Below, piece after piece: positions 18,806 to 29,600 of a DNA stretch of 64,000 bases. This DNA comes from Haloactinospora alba. Lineage in GTDB: Bacteria; Actinomycetota; Actinomycetes; Streptosporangiales; Streptosporangiaceae. Where the stretch lies: contig NZ_VFQC01000001.1 in NCBI RefSeq assembly GCF_006717075.1, positions 2,341,501 to 2,405,500 on the forward strand, in the 5' to 3' direction. Numbering within the stretch: the stretch's first letter is position 1; every line of letters begins with the position of its first letter. Position numbers and translations under genes: made by a program. The notes beneath the pieces were generated by a model. That model was not told where the DNA came from, did not search any database, and worked only from the letters and a program-made list of their open reading frames with translations.

Positions 18806-20974
18806 ATGACCAGCGACGAAGAGCGCGTGGATACGTCCCCCTACCGGGGAAACCCCCACAACTACACTCAAGGTGATCCGGACACCGTCGTGCAGGCTGG
18901 CGCTATCCACGGCGATGTAAACGTGACGGCGTCCTCGGCCGGGGATGTGACCATTCCTCGGCAGCTTCCCATGGCCGTCTCGGGGTTCGTTAACCGCACC
19001 GTCGAGCTTTCCCAGCTGGATACGCTGGTGCCAGCCAAAGACGACACGACCGGGCGCACCAGCGGCGCTGTGGTCATCTCCGCTATCGGCGGATCACCAG
19101 GCGTGGGCAAGACCACGCTGGCACTGCACTGGGCGCACCGGATGCGCTACCGATACGTCGACGGGGACCTGTACGTCAACATGCGCGGCCACGGACCCGG
19201 CCCGCGGTTGGACGCTTCCACCGCACTCGACTCGCTACTGCGGACCCTGGAGGTTCCCTCCGAGCGGATTCCCGATGACCTCGACGGCAGGTCCGCTCTC
19301 TACCGGTCCCGCCTCGACGGCAAGCACATGCTCATCCTCATCGACGACGCCGTGTCACCCGAGCAGGTGCGTCCACTGTTACCCGCTTCGCCAACCTGCC
19401 TGGTGCTGGTCACCAGCCGCAGCACCTTAAGCGGACTCGTGGCACGCGAGGGCGCGCAACGCATGTCCCTGGACACCCTCACCACCGAGGAATCACTCAG
19501 CCTGCTGCGCACCCACCTGGGCCAACAACGCCTCAACGCCGAACCCGACATGGCCCGCGCCCTCGTCGCACACTGCGCCCACCTCCCGCTGGCGCTACGC
19601 ATCCTCACCGAACGCCTCCTCGACCGTCCCGATGCCCCGCTTGCCGACATCGCGGCCGAGCTGGACGCCGAGAACGAACGGCTCGACACGCTGGGCATCA
19701 CGGACGACGAACTGAGTGACGTCCGAGCCGTGTTCGACTCCTCCTACACCGCCCTGCCTTCCGATGCCGCGCGAATGTTCCGCGTTCTCGGCGTGCACCC
19801 GGGAATCGAGCTGGACGCAGCATCCTGCGCCGCCGCAGCGGGCATGCCCGTGAAACGAACCCGCGCTCTGCTGGACCAGCTCGCCGGAACACACCTACTG
19901 CAACGTCTCGGTCGCGAACGCTACCGGCTACACGACCTGCTGCGGATGTATGCGGCCGAACGCTTCCACGCCGAGGAGCCCGTTGAGAGCCAGACCGAGG
20001 TCATCGACAAGCTCGCCCGCTGGTACCTGGCCAGCGCCCGCAACGCAGTGCTGGCGGTGATGCCGAACTTCCGCCCCGTTCCTGACCCCGAGGGCCAACC
20101 ATCGGGGGAACTACTGACCTTCGACACCGCACACGCCGCGCTCGCGTGGTTCGAACAGGAACGCCCCACGCTGATCAGCACCCTGCGCGCGGCGGTCGAC
20201 CACGAGCTGTACGAGCTGGCGTGGAAACTGCCTGTGACCCTCGGCGTCTTCTTCGAGCTACATCAGCACCGGCACGAGGATCTCGATATCCACGCGATCG
20301 GGCTCGGCGCGGCGCGCTCGCTCGATGACAGGAAGGGCCAAGCTCGTACCCTAATCGGACTCGCAGACGCCCAATGGATGCTTGACGAAATCGAACAAGC
20401 TTTGGAGACCTACGTTTCAGCGCTGGAGGCGGCTAGGGAGGTCGGTGACGGCTGGACCGAGGGGTTCGCTCTGTACCAACTCGGCAATCTCCGCTGGCAG
20501 CGGAATCGGGACAGCGAGGCTCCCACCCTCATCCGGCACGCCATTGACGCCTTCCGCCGGGCCGAGGACAAGCGCGGAGAGGGTATGGCCCTGCTGAGCC
20601 TGGCCGCCTACGAACAAAGCCTCGGTCATCACGACACGGCGCTGGAGCATTGCGGCACAGCGTTGACCATCTTCACCGACATCGCCGACACCTGGTCAGC
20701 GGCCTGGGCACGGTGCTACCGCGCCGACGCCCTCACCTCCGCGAACCAGCACCGCGCGGCCATCGCCGAGTATCAGACAGCACTACCCGTCTTCATCGAC
20801 CTGGCCGACATCGACACCGAAGCCATCACCCGCATCGGCCTCGGGCGAACCCATCGCGTTTTGGGCGAGACCGACCAGGCCCGCAACCACCTCGGCACCG
20901 CCCTCGACCTGCTGCGCTCAGTCGACGACTCCCGAGCTGAGGAGATAGAAGCAGAACTGGCCCAACTGGCATGA
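18806..20974 (+). CDS. NB-ARC/TPR STAND ATPase (NLR-like), island 2
   Basis: A 722-residue NLR-like protein. The order is a disordered N-terminus with the motif VVQAGAIHGDV (residues 28-38); an NB-ARC domain with P-loop GSPGVGKTT (96-104), Walker B HMLILIDDA, LVTSRS (RNBS-B-like) and LPLALRI (GxP-like); a winged-helix region ending in YRLHDLLRMYAAE (MHD-like HDL); and C-terminal TPRs (about 480-722). STAND proteins of this type sense a ligand through the repeats and oligomerise on ATP binding. The N-terminal VQAG-IHG motif resembles bacterial amyloid signalling motifs. It is the last gene of the small protein-DUF6879 operon inside the BREX locus. Confidence 0.85.
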   Translation: MTSDEERVDTSPYRGNPHNYTQGDPDTVVQAGAIHGDVNVTASSAGDVTIPRQLPMAVSGFVNRTVELSQLDTLVPAKDDTTGRTSGAVVISAIGGSPGVGKTTLALHWAHRMRYRYVDGDLYVNMRGHGPGPRLDASTALDSLLRTLEVPSERIPDDLDGRSALYRSRLDGKHMLILIDDAVSPEQVRPLLPASPTCLVLVTSRSTLSGLVAREGAQRMSLDTLTTEESLSLLRTHLGQQRLNAEPDMARALVAHCAHLPLALRILTERLLDRPDAPLADIAAELDAENERLDTLGITDDELSDVRAVFDSSYTALPSDAARMFRVLGVHPGIELDAASCAAAAGMPVKRTRALLDQLAGTHLLQRLGRERYRLHDLLRMYAAERFHAEEPVESQTEVIDKLARWYLASARNAVLAVMPNFRPVPDPEGQPSGELLTFDTAHAALAWFEQERPTLISTLRAAVDHELYELAWKLPVTLGVFFELHQHRHEDLDIHAIGLGAARSLDDRKGQARTLIGLADAQWMLDEIEQALETYVSALEAAREVGDGWTEGFALYQLGNLRWQRNRDSEAPTLIRHAIDAFRRAEDKRGEGMALLSLAAYEQSLGHHDTALEHCGTALTIFTDIADTWSAAWARCYRADALTSANQHRAAIAEYQTALPVFIDLADIDTEAITRIGLGRTHRVLGETDQARNHLGTALDLLRSVDDSRAEEIEAELAQLA

Positions 20975-21310
20975 GGAACGCACCTCGGGGGCACGACTCA
21001 ACGCCCCCATTCGGGACCCCAGGCCCTGGAGTTCTCGCGCTTGGTCCAAGAACGTACGAATTCCGGGAATCGAACGGCTTGAGCATGGCCTCCGGGCATA
21101 CACACCCGCCTACGCACCCCGCACAGACCCCGGCGCACGCATCGAGTTTGGTACTGGCTCCACGCTTGACCGCCGAACGTGGAAACAGCGCCAACCTCGA
21201 GGGCCATCATCAGGCCCGGATGGATATGAACCGCGAGAACTCCAGGGCCTGAGCCGGGAACTACGGCACCAGACATCAGAAGCGGCGAGCGCGGCGCCCG
21301 CCGCGGCCGA
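20975..21310. other. 336-bp gap after NLR gene, holding a long inverted repeat
   Basis: No gene was found between the convergent NLR (+) and DUF397 (-) genes. The gap contains a perfect 20-bp inverted repeat, listed separately. In both copies, the frame read inwards encodes QALEFSR, so the arms could be duplicated remnants of a DUF397-like 3' end. That reading is speculative. Confidence 0.4.
21020..21251. repeat. 232-bp unit bounded by a perfect 20-bp inverted repeat
   Basis: CAGGCCCTGGAGTTCTCGCG at 21020-21039 is exactly reverse-complemented at 21232-21251, 192 bp apart. Matching stops sharply at both ends. No transposase and no flanking duplication were noticed. It could be a MITE remnant, a duplicated gene fragment, or a long-range RNA stem. 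Confidence 0.6.
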
Positions 21311-21532
21311 CTACCGGTCGAACGCACCCCTTTTGATGCCGGTGACGAAGGCATGCCATTCCACGCGGGAACAGGCCAACCACGAAACGTGCGGGTGCTG
21401 GGAGTCGCGTAGCAGGAAATCAGTCTGACCAGCGGAACCCGCGGTGGCGGCGGCCTCGACACAATTAGCGCCTTCTCCGCTGTAGCTGGACTTGCGCCAC
21501 ACTGCATCTTCTTTGTGAGGGAGGAGGGTCAT
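21311..21532 (-). CDS. DUF397 domain small protein (island 2)
   Basis: A 73-residue DUF397 protein with the canonical VWRKSSYSGEGANCVEAA block, then FLLRDSQHPHVSWLACSRVEWHAFV ending. ATG 21532 lies 14 bp after the stop of the XRE-DUF5753 gene, so the two are an operon, the usual arrangement of this pair. Such pairs are best known from developmental and antibiotic-related regulation in Streptomyces (WhiJ-type). Here the pair lies next to a DUF6879/NLR operon inside a BREX locus. Its own function is not established. Confidence 0.85.
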   Translation of the reverse strand: MTLLPHKEDAVWRKSSYSGEGANCVEAAATAGSAGQTDFLLRDSQHPHVSWLACSRVEWHAFVTGIKRGAFDR

Positions 21533-21546
21533 GGGTTGATCCTTGT

Positions 21547-22407
21547 TCAGCTTCGGGTCTCGTCCCGCAGACGGGCGATGAAGCCGGCCGACTCTTCGGG
21601 ACTGAGGGCTTGGGAGAGTAGTTGCTTGAAGGCAACTCCATAGCGGTAAACCGAGCGTTCGTCCTCAACGTAGAGGCTACTGGTCATTGTCTCGATGTAG
21701 ACCACGTCTGATCCATGATGCTGGGTGAACTCCATCAGCGCGAAAGTACCTGCGGTGGCCGGATGTGCACCTCGTTCGGTAGGCAGTACTTGGATGGTGA
21801 CGTTGTGTAGTGAACCGAGGTTCAGCAAGTGTTCGTACTGTTCGCATAGCACGGCGGGGCCGCCGACGTTGCGGCGGAGAGCGGACTCATCGAGCACTGT
21901 CCAAAAGCGCATGGGTTCTTCGTTGGTCAGCCGTTGCTGTCTGGTCTGGCGCACTTCCACACGGCGATCGACTTCACTGGGTGGTGCGAACTCCATCAGA
22001 GCCGCGCGGATAGCTTCGCGGGCATAATCGGCAGTTTGGAGAAGCCCGTTGATAAGCAGAGCGTCATAGCAGCGCAGGGAGGCAGCTGCGGCCTCCAGAC
22101 TGATGTAGTTGGCGTACTCGGTGAGGATGGAGTCCGCATAGCCATCCCACCATCCCTTCTTTCGAGTTTCCCTGCCGATATCTAGCAGGTCGCTTTGGTG
22201 CTCCTCATCTACGTTGAGCACATCGAGCAACGCTTTGAGGTCCTTGGTCGAGATACCGAGCCGGGCGTTTTCGATACGGCTGACCTTGGATGTTGACCAG
22301 CCCAGCTCATCTGCGACCTCATCCCCGGTCTTGAGCGTGCGTTCCCGCAATCGGCGCAGCTCCATAGCCAGCCTGCGCCTTCGCGCTGAGGGTTCGGCGT
22401 TCGCCAT
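21547..22407 (-). CDS. XRE-family regulator with DUF5753 domain (island 2)
   Basis: A 286-residue protein with an N-terminal XRE helix-turn-helix (GDEVADELGWSTSKVSRIEN, residues about 25-45) and a DUF5753 effector region (LINGLLQTADYAREAIRAAL, then RQQRLTNEEPMRFWTVLDES). It is paralogous to the island 1 regulator. ATG 22407 is chosen; an in-frame GTG at 22425 lacks a ribosome-binding site. It is divergent from the 130-residue gene at 22582. A 28-bp palindrome in the intervening AT-rich DNA is the likely operator. It pairs with the DUF397 gene downstream. Confidence 0.87.
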   Translation of the reverse strand: MANAEPSARRRRLAMELRRLRERTLKTGDEVADELGWSTSKVSRIENARLGISTKDLKALLDVLNVDEEHQSDLLDIGRETRKKGWWDGYADSILTEYANYISLEAAAASLRCYDALLINGLLQTADYAREAIRAALMEFAPPSEVDRRVEVRQTRQQRLTNEEPMRFWTVLDESALRRNVGGPAVLCEQYEHLLNLGSLHNVTIQVLPTERGAHPATAGTFALMEFTQHHGSDVVYIETMTSSLYVEDERSVYRYGVAFKQLLSQALSPEESAGFIARLRDETRS

Positions 22408-22458
22408 CGTCACTCGCTTTCTCACGGCTGAGGGTGACTAGCTCATATGTACGGGAAA

Positions 22459-22486
22459 ATAGTTGCTGCAATATTGCAGTAACTAT
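22459..22486. promoter_or_regulatory. 28-bp near-perfect palindrome, candidate XRE operator
   Basis: The arms begin ATAGTT and end AACTAT around the core CTGCAATATTGCAG; only one symmetric pair of positions does not match. It lies 52 bp upstream of the XRE start in DNA much richer in A+T than its surroundings. Further TTGCAAT/ACAATTACTG half-sites continue to about 22504. Confidence 0.65.
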
Positions 22487-22581
22487 TGCAATCAACAATT
22501 ACTGGGTCCAGAGTAGCAAGGGAGGCAACGACCGCACACCGTGACCGCCTCAATGCACTGGATCTTTGGGAGGTTCCCCTT

Positions 22582-22974
22582 ATGGCCACCATCAGCATCG
22601 GCACCGACCGTCTGGGCTACACCGGCCGCCTGGCACCGGTCATGCCGATCACCGACCTCATCGAACGCTTCCTGACAGCCGAGCCCCGCGCTGAGGAGGC
22701 CGAGCACCTGGCCTGGGCCATGCTGTCCTGCGCCGAACGCGCCGAAGGCCACTTCGCGCTGCTGCGCGACGAGGACGCCATCCACACCCTGATCATGCAC
22801 CCCGACCCGGCCACCGCCCGCGCCTACCACACCCGCCTGACCACCAAGTACGGTCTACTCCTGGCCGAACACACCACCGAGTGGGACACCGACCCAGGAG
22901 AACCCGACGGCGAGGACCCCGCCACCAATGCCGTCCTCCCCCGCCACCGGCACGCTGCCCTCACAATCGGCTAG
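22582..22974 (+). CDS. 130-residue actinobacterial hypothetical protein
   Basis: A soluble protein of 130 residues, acidic overall, with a predicted helical core (DLIERFLTAEPRAEEAEHLAWAM is the clearest segment, given here as its position about 22-45). GGGAGG lies 7 nt before ATG 22582. Proteins of this kind are common beside XRE/DUF397 loci in actinomycetes but have no assigned function that I know of. It is divergent from the XRE-DUF5753 gene across the palindrome and converges on the 3' end of pglX, which ends 35 bp away. It may be the regulated target of the XRE protein. Confidence 0.65.
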   Translation: MATISIGTDRLGYTGRLAPVMPITDLIERFLTAEPRAEEAEHLAWAMLSCAERAEGHFALLRDEDAIHTLIMHPDPATARAYHTRLTTKYGLLLAEHTTEWDTDPGEPDGEDPATNAVLPRHRHAALTIG

Positions 22975-23008
22975 GAACGCCCACCCCCGCCAAGTACGCC
23001 AGTGGCCG

Positions 23009-26000
23009 CTACCTCTTCGCGGTACGCCGGCCGCGAGCGGCCCTGGCGGGGCGCCATGCCCGCAGCTCGTCGTCGGTCAGACCGTGCTCACCCTGGATCT
23101 GTTGCCGGTAATTGGCGAAGAACCCGGCGGGGGTGCCGCTGTAGGTGATGTCGAACTCGTTGTGCCACTGCTCCAGCCACGGCTGGAGCTCCAACAGTCC
23201 GGCGAGGAACGGGGTGATCTCCTCGGTGGACAGGGCCTGGTTAGTGAAGTAGGTCGCCAGCGCCTGGGCCTGCTCCCGGTGGTCCCAACCCGCCCAGCCG
23301 TACAGCTCCGGGGTGGCAGTGGTGGTGGAGCCGTACGAGATGAACCGCTCCTTGGGCACGTCCAGCTTTCCGCGCGCCTTCCAGTAGGAGGAGCGCAGGA
23401 AGTCCGCCGAGGTGTACTTGGGCGGGACCGGGATGGAGTCCCGGATCTTTCGTTTCTCGGGCTCGTCTTCGGCGGCGTCCTCCTGGCGCTGCAAGTCCCA
23501 CACGTGTTCCCAGTCGGCGCGTTTCTTCATGCCAGTGGACTTGTAGCGCAGGGCGGGCAGGAACGGGACGTGCTCCTCGGTGATCAGCGCGGCGACCACG
23601 TCCGCCAACTCGGTACGGGGAGCGTAAATCCCGGCGACCGCAACGAAGTCCCCATCCCGGGAGAGCATGTCGGTGAGCCGGGACAGGCTGACCAGGGACG
23701 GCAGGTCGTTCTCGTCGTACCAGTACGCGCGGTTCTCCATCCGGTCCAGCAACCAGGACCGCAGCGCCTTCTCCTGCATAGCCTCCCAGCTCTCGGTGTT
23801 CCAGCGGCGCTTGTACTCCGGCCGCTCCACCATTCCGATGGCACGGGAGGACTCGATGGCCTCGATCCGCTTCTGGACCACCTGCCGGTACGACTCCGAC
23901 CAGTGGGACGGGATCTCGGTGATGGGGGTGGACCCGTGCCGAGTGAACCACTCCCCCGAGGCTTCCCCCGCCTCGACCTGACGGGCAAGCACGATCTCGA
24001 ACGCCCGCTCCCCCAGGGCGAGTTTCGGAATGTCCTCGGGGTTCGAGACGCGCAGGTCCTCATCGTGCAGGTTGTAGATGGCGTAGACCTGCCAGTCCAA
24101 CTCCTCCTGGAGAGCGATCATCCAGGCCCGCATGGCCTCCCAGTTGGCCCGCGCCTCGTGGAGGGCGGGAGCGGTGGGAGTGCCGGACTCGGCGACGGCA
24201 GAGGGAGTGGCCGAGGCGAGCTGCTGAGCGTGGGAATCCAGTTCGGTGGCGAGGGTAGTGGGGTAGGTGGAGGGGAGGGGGAACTTTTCTATTTTTGTTC
24301 CGGTGAATTCATAGCGATCGGACCAAGGATGTTCGCTTACCCGTGCCCCATCCCCACCAACAGGATCTCCACCCTTTGGGTAGCTCACCATCTTGAGCCA
24401 GAAACAGGCCGTAGAACTGTTGAGCAGCCCAAGCAGCTGCAGATGCTCCTCCTCGCTCGCCCCCTCCCGCAACTTGATAACCGGAGCGGACTGCTTGAAC
24501 ACCTTCCCACCCCGGTCCAGAACAAACTGGTTATGCGTAGCCACAAACGCAAACGTGATGGACCAACTACTTGCTCCTTGATCCTTGGGAAGCTGATGCC
24601 ATTCATACCAAGGGCGACCACGAGCAAAGTATGTCTTATCACCAAACGTAGAACGGTTTCCGAGATTCGTACGATAAGGCCAGAGAATCATAGAATTTTG
24701 AATCTTCATAGGAACAGAACAAAGAAACCCATCGTCGCCATAAGGAAAGAAAGATGAGTTTTCAGTCCATGCTCCCCAATCACGCACTTCATCGCCCGCA
24801 AAAACAGGAAGAACAAAGTTTTTTGAATAGCGAGGCCACGCCCCCGTCGGACGAATCATTATTTCGTCAGCATGCGTCATACCAACAAAACCGATTCTGA
24901 CTGATTTGGAATTCAATCTACTTGCAGCAGAGGATTCTACTATTTCATTCAATTCAAGGCCGCCATCGATTAACATCCAAGGCTGAGTACTAAAGTAGCG
25001 CTCGCGTTCCAAGTCATCCACGGAGATCCACTTGCTTACGGACCCTGGATCGTCGATCTGGTTCTCGATGGCGTTCCAGACCAGCCCGTCCTCTGGATTC
25101 TCCGGCGCCTCGGGTTCGCCCTGGACACTTCGCACGGTCCGGATCGTCGGTGACCGCTTCTTCCCTCCCCGCGGAATGCCGACCAGAATCACCGTTGGTG
25201 TCCCATGACCGGGGATGTAGGCGCCCGAGGTATCGATCACCTCGGTCAGCTCCACCTTGTGGGCGAAGTACTCCTCGATGAGTTTAGTGCCGAACTCGCG
25301 CTTCATGAAGGAGTTCGCGGTGATCTGGCCGACCCGGCCGTGCCCGTTCCCCTCGGCGTCGCCCCACTTGGCCAGCTCGAAAAAGCGTTGCGCAAAGGGG
25401 ACTGCTAGAACATAGAGCCCTGAACAGGAACTATACAGTTCCCGGTACAGCTTACGAAGACTCTTGTCCGCGACCTGAATATACGGCGGGTTTCCCACCA
25501 CCACGTGGTAGCGGCCCGGTTCCAGGATGCCCTTGTGCTCGTGCACGTCCTCAGTGGCATACGAGAACTCGGCTAGCTCGTCCTTCTGGTCGGTGACGAG
25601 TTCCAACTCGCCCTGTTCATTCGCCTCCTGGATTCCGAATTCCAGCTGCCGGGCCTTGATCAGGGAGTCTCCCACCGCCAGGTGGATCGGCCACTCGTAG
25701 TTGCCCGCCTCGGCGAAGGTCCGGACGTTGGCCGCCGCCATCGCCGCCACCAGCAACCGGAACCGGGCGATCCCCACCGCGAACGGGTTGACGTCCACCC
25801 CGTGCACCGAGTTCAGCGCCGCCCGCACCCGCTCGTGCACCTCACGTGTGGGCTGGCGCTGAGCCCACAGCTTCAGCAGTTTCTGGAACGCGCTCAGCAC
25901 GAAGTGCCCCGACCCACAGGTCGGGTCGATCATCCGCAGCTGTTCGTAGCCGAACTCCCGCACCGCCGGGTCCATCGTCCGCTTGAGGATGAACTCCTCG

Positions 26001-26644
26001 ACGAACTCCGGGGTCTGCAGCAGCGCGTACGTGCTTCGCGCGTTCTCCGACAGGTCCTGGTACAGGTCGCCCAGGAACCGGGTGTCCCAGCCCTGTGTAC
26101 CGTCTTCGCTCAGCGGGTCGGTGAAGTCGTGCGTGAGTGTGCCGTCCTCGTCCCGCTCGCGCCAGAACTCCACCAGGGCGCGGGCGCCGTCGTGGGACAG
26201 CGGGATCTGGAACAGCGGGTTGCGTTGCCGGTGGAACAGCAGGTCGCCAACGTCTCCCGCGCCGAGATCCGTGAACGCCCGCAGCAGCCAGCCGCGGTAG
26301 GTGGGATCGGGGTCGCTGTCCACGTAGGCCGCGTAGCGGTCCCGCGCCAGGTCGTGGCGCTCGATGTCGGGGCCGGTGAGGTAGGGCTCACTGATCAGGT
26401 GGTTATCCTCGGCGAACCGGACGAACACCGTGCCCAGCACCCACGCCACCGCGACCTGGGTGACCCGCTCGTCCAGCCAGCTGTTCGGCGTGGCGGCGGT
26501 GCGGCCCAGCTTGTGGGCGCGCTTGTACTCGTTGTCCAGCCGCTCCGCCACCTCGGGAACTGCTTTCACCTGCGCGGCCAGGTCGGTCTCCGCCGCCCGC
26601 ACTTGGCGCTTCAGGTCGTCCAGCAATGCCGCGCGGTCGATCAT
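23009..26644 (-). CDS. pglX: BREX type 2 adenine-specific DNA methyltransferase PglX
   Basis: A 1211-residue gamma-type N6-adenine methyltransferase. Motif I is DPTCGSGHF (about residue 240) and catalytic motif IV is GNPPYIQ (about 383). The N-terminal [21 protein letters not shown] and the C-terminal region ending in a basic tail are typical of PglX. It marks host DNA so that BREX spares it. ATG 26644 has AGAGGA upstream and lies 48 bp after pglW. DNA from about 24.3 to 25.45 kb, encoding residues about 400-780, is strikingly AT-rich compared with both ends. This covers the likely target-recognition part and points to exchange of specificity. Confidence 0.93.
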   Translation of the reverse strand: MIDRAALLDDLKRQVRAAETDLAAQVKAVPEVAERLDNEYKRAHKLGRTAATPNSWLDERVTQVAVAWVLGTVFVRFAEDNHLISEPYLTGPDIERHDLARDRYAAYVDSDPDPTYRGWLLRAFTDLGAGDVGDLLFHRQRNPLFQIPLSHDGARALVEFWRERDEDGTLTHDFTDPLSEDGTQGWDTRFLGDLYQDLSENARSTYALLQTPEFVEEFILKRTMDPAVREFGYEQLRMIDPTCGSGHFVLSAFQKLLKLWAQRQPTREVHERVRAALNSVHGVDVNPFAVGIARFRLLVAAMAAANVRTFAEAGNYEWPIHLAVGDSLIKARQLEFGIQEANEQGELELVTDQKDELAEFSYATEDVHEHKGILEPGRYHVVVGNPPYIQVADKSLRKLYRELYSSCSGLYVLAVPFAQRFFELAKWGDAEGNGHGRVGQITANSFMKREFGTKLIEEYFAHKVELTEVIDTSGAYIPGHGTPTVILVGIPRGGKKRSPTIRTVRSVQGEPEAPENPEDGLVWNAIENQIDDPGSVSKWISVDDLERERYFSTQPWMLIDGGLELNEIVESSAASRLNSKSVRIGFVGMTHADEIMIRPTGAWPRYSKNFVLPVFAGDEVRDWGAWTENSSFFPYGDDGFLCSVPMKIQNSMILWPYRTNLGNRSTFGDKTYFARGRPWYEWHQLPKDQGASSWSITFAFVATHNQFVLDRGGKVFKQSAPVIKLREGASEEEHLQLLGLLNSSTACFWLKMVSYPKGGDPVGGDGARVSEHPWSDRYEFTGTKIEKFPLPSTYPTTLATELDSHAQQLASATPSAVAESGTPTAPALHEARANWEAMRAWMIALQEELDWQVYAIYNLHDEDLRVSNPEDIPKLALGERAFEIVLARQVEAGEASGEWFTRHGSTPITEIPSHWSESYRQVVQKRIEAIESSRAIGMVERPEYKRRWNTESWEAMQEKALRSWLLDRMENRAYWYDENDLPSLVSLSRLTDMLSRDGDFVAVAGIYAPRTELADVVAALITEEHVPFLPALRYKSTGMKKRADWEHVWDLQRQEDAAEDEPEKRKIRDSIPVPPKYTSADFLRSSYWKARGKLDVPKERFISYGSTTTATPELYGWAGWDHREQAQALATYFTNQALSTEEITPFLAGLLELQPWLEQWHNEFDITYSGTPAGFFANYRQQIQGEHGLTDDELRAWRPARAARGRRTAKR

Positions 26645-26692
26645 GCGGTCCTCTTCTCCCCGCCGTTGGTGTGCTGCTCAGATTCGTGTCGT

Positions 26693-29600
26693 TCAGCGCT
26701 GCGCACCGGACCGGTGGGTGTTGTCCACCCACGCCTCCACGAGCTGGATCCACTCGCCCAGGCCCTCCTGGTACGGCACGGCGACCGTGCCCAGGCGCGG
26801 TTCACGCTTGGGGTCGCTCTGCGGGCACAGCAGCCACAGGCCGCGCCCGCCCCGCCGGGCTGTCTCGGCCAGCCGGCCCAGCACCCCCATGGCGTCGTAG
26901 CGGGCGAACACGGCGGCCTCGGTCAGCAGCACCGGCCCCGTGCCCGTCGCCGCGTCCAACCGGGCGTGCAACTGCGGCTCCACCCGCCCCCAGGCGGTGC
27001 GGGTGTACTCGGCGAGCTTCACCGCCCCCTTCGTTCCGGGTTCGGCAGCGTCCGCCCGCAGAATGGTATCCCAGGTGGGTTTGGTTCCCGGTTGCACCAG
27101 CTCGCGCATGGTCGCCAGGAACAGCGCGGTGACCGACACCTGTTCGGCGTCGAACCTGCTTTCGGGCCCGGCCAGTTCGATCACCGCCTGGTCGCTCACC
27201 CCCATCCGCACGGTCAGCGCCCGGAACCCGTCCCGCCGCGCCGAGGTGGCCAGCCGCTCCTCCGCCCGGACCGCCGCCGCGATCCGCGGGTCGTCGGCGT
27301 GGCGGGTGTGCGCACCGTCGTGGGTACTGTGCCGCCGGCCCTGTCTGGACTGGGAGGTGGAGTCGGACTCCTCGTGCGCGGGCAGGTAGCGCAGCGTGCC
27401 GGTGTCCTGGCGGGTGGCCAGGGTGAGGTCGAACCCGGCCTGGCGCAGCGCCGAGGTGAGCGGGCCCCCGGTGGGCAGGACCGAGTCACCCCGGTCGTCG
27501 GTCAGTTCCGGGAAGCGGGCCCGCACCCGGTCGTGCACCTCCTCGGCGGTCAGGCCGGGCCGGTACTCGCGGGGAATATGGGGGGTGTGCCTGACCAGGC
27601 CCGCCTGGGTGAGCCGCAACGCCCGCACCAGCGGCAGGTCCCGCGGGTAGATTTCCAGACGCGGGGTGGCGGCCGCGTTGCGGGAGGCCGCCGCGGCCAC
27701 CTCGACCATGCGGCGCTCGTCCCACTCCACCGCCCCCGGTGGCGGGGCGACCGCTCCCAGTTCGCCCAGCACGGTGGTGGCGGTGGGCAGGGTGTCGAGC
27801 TGGGCGAGCCGGTCGGCCGCCCGGCCCAGGCGTTGGGCGTAGTCGAGCAGCCCCGGGGCCGAGGGGGTGTCGGGGGCGTCGTCCTCGCCGACCTCCAGGG
27901 CCAGCAGTCCCGCCCCCATCGCCTCGTCCACGGCCTCCCGGTTGGCGGAATGGCGGAAGGCGCTGTCGGCCGGAGTGAGCTGCTCCACCTCCACCACGGC
28001 CCGCACCGCGGCCAGGGCGAGTGCCCGGCGCTGGTGGCGCTTGTGCAGCCGGGTGCCGCGCCGCACCGCGAGCGCGTCGGCGAGCTCGGCGGCGGAGGCC
28101 ACCCGGCCCAACCCGGTCAGCAGCTCCAGGATCTCCGCGCGCAGCTCCCGCACCGCCGAGTGTTTGTACCACCGGGTGCGCTGGGGTTTCAACAACTGCG
28201 GGATACGTCCGGGGCTGAGTTCCAGCGCGTCGGCCACGTCCTTTTGTTTCGGCCACACGCCGATCCCGGGCAGTTCGCCCCGCTCGTCGGGCAGGCGCAG
28301 CAGCAGCCGCACCATCTCCACCTCGTTGCGGTTCGACCCGTTCTTGCGCAGCTCCGGGGCGAGGATCGTGGCCAGGGTGTCCAGGCTGACCGAACGCAGG
28401 GCGTCGCGCGGCAGGACCTCGGCGTCCTCACTGGTGGCGAGCTCGCCCGCGACGGCTGACTCCCCGGCGCTGTACTTCCCGGTACCGACCTCCTCGAGTT
28501 CCTGCTTGGCCGCGTTGCGGCCCGTGGCGGTCAGCGGGGAGGCGGGGGTCTGGTTCAGTCGTTTGCCCCACTCGCGCTGGCGGCGCTGGATCTCGTTGCG
28601 GGTTTTGGCGCCCAGGCCCCGGGCGTTGACCAGTTGGCGCTTGCTGTGCTCCAGCAGCTCACCGACCGTGGTGATGCCCAACCCGTACAGGAACGACTGG
28701 GCGGCCGGGGTCAGCCCCGCCGCCGAGAGGTGGGTGGCCCGGTCAGCCTCGGCCGCCACCTGGTTGCGCTGCTGTTCAGCGGAGATCGGCTCGGCCTCGG
28801 CGAGCCCTAAGGCGGCCTGCTCTCCCCCCTCGGCGGACTCCGGCGCCGGGTGGCGGGCAACGCGCCTCCCGGAGGTCACTGTCCGCTCCGTGTCCAGGAA
28901 GATTTTGCGCCAGGCGTCCCGCATCGGTTTGAGGTCGTTGAACCGCTGTGTGGCGTCCCGGTGCAGCGCCTTATGGAAGAAAGCGACCAGCTTTTCGCGC
29001 ACCGCGGGGTCGAACGCCTCCGTGGCGAGTATGGGGGAGGGTCGCGTTTCCGGGTCGGTCTGGGGTGGAGCCACCGTACCGTCACCCCAGGTGGGAAGTT
29101 CTCCCGAGGCCATCTCGTGCAGCGTGACCGCCAGGGCGTAACGCTCGGCGTGGGCGTCGTACACCGACCGGGTCAGGGTCCCCACGAACGGGTCGAGGTA
29201 GCCCTCGGTGCCCGCTTCGGTGTCCTGGGCGGGATAACCCGCCAGGGAGAAGTCGATCAGGACCAGTTCGCGGGTGCGGTTGGGGCGCACCCGGATGGCG
29301 ACGTTGTCCGGTTTGAGGTCGCGGTGCCACACCCCCTCCCCTTCCAGGGAGTCGATCGCGCCGAACAGGTTGTCGCCATAGGCCTCCAACTGGTCCACCT
29401 GGAGGCGCCCGCTCTCACGGAGCTGGCGGGCCACCGTCTCCTGGCGCAGCCTGGGGTTGGTGCTGGACGACTCCTCCGGGGCGGCGTCCCGCTCGTCACC
29501 GACGTACTCCAGCGCCAGTACGGTACGCCCGCCGATGGTGAGCGGCTCCGGTTCGACTAGCTGGATGATGCCCTGGGCGGCGCGCAGTCCCCGCAGCACC

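Noticed and set aside
25682-28459. A 925-codon open frame on the plus strand opposite pglX and pglW
   Set aside because: It spans two real genes antisense, and its product is low-complexity and rich in Arg, Gln, Val and Gly, typical of a high-G+C shadow.
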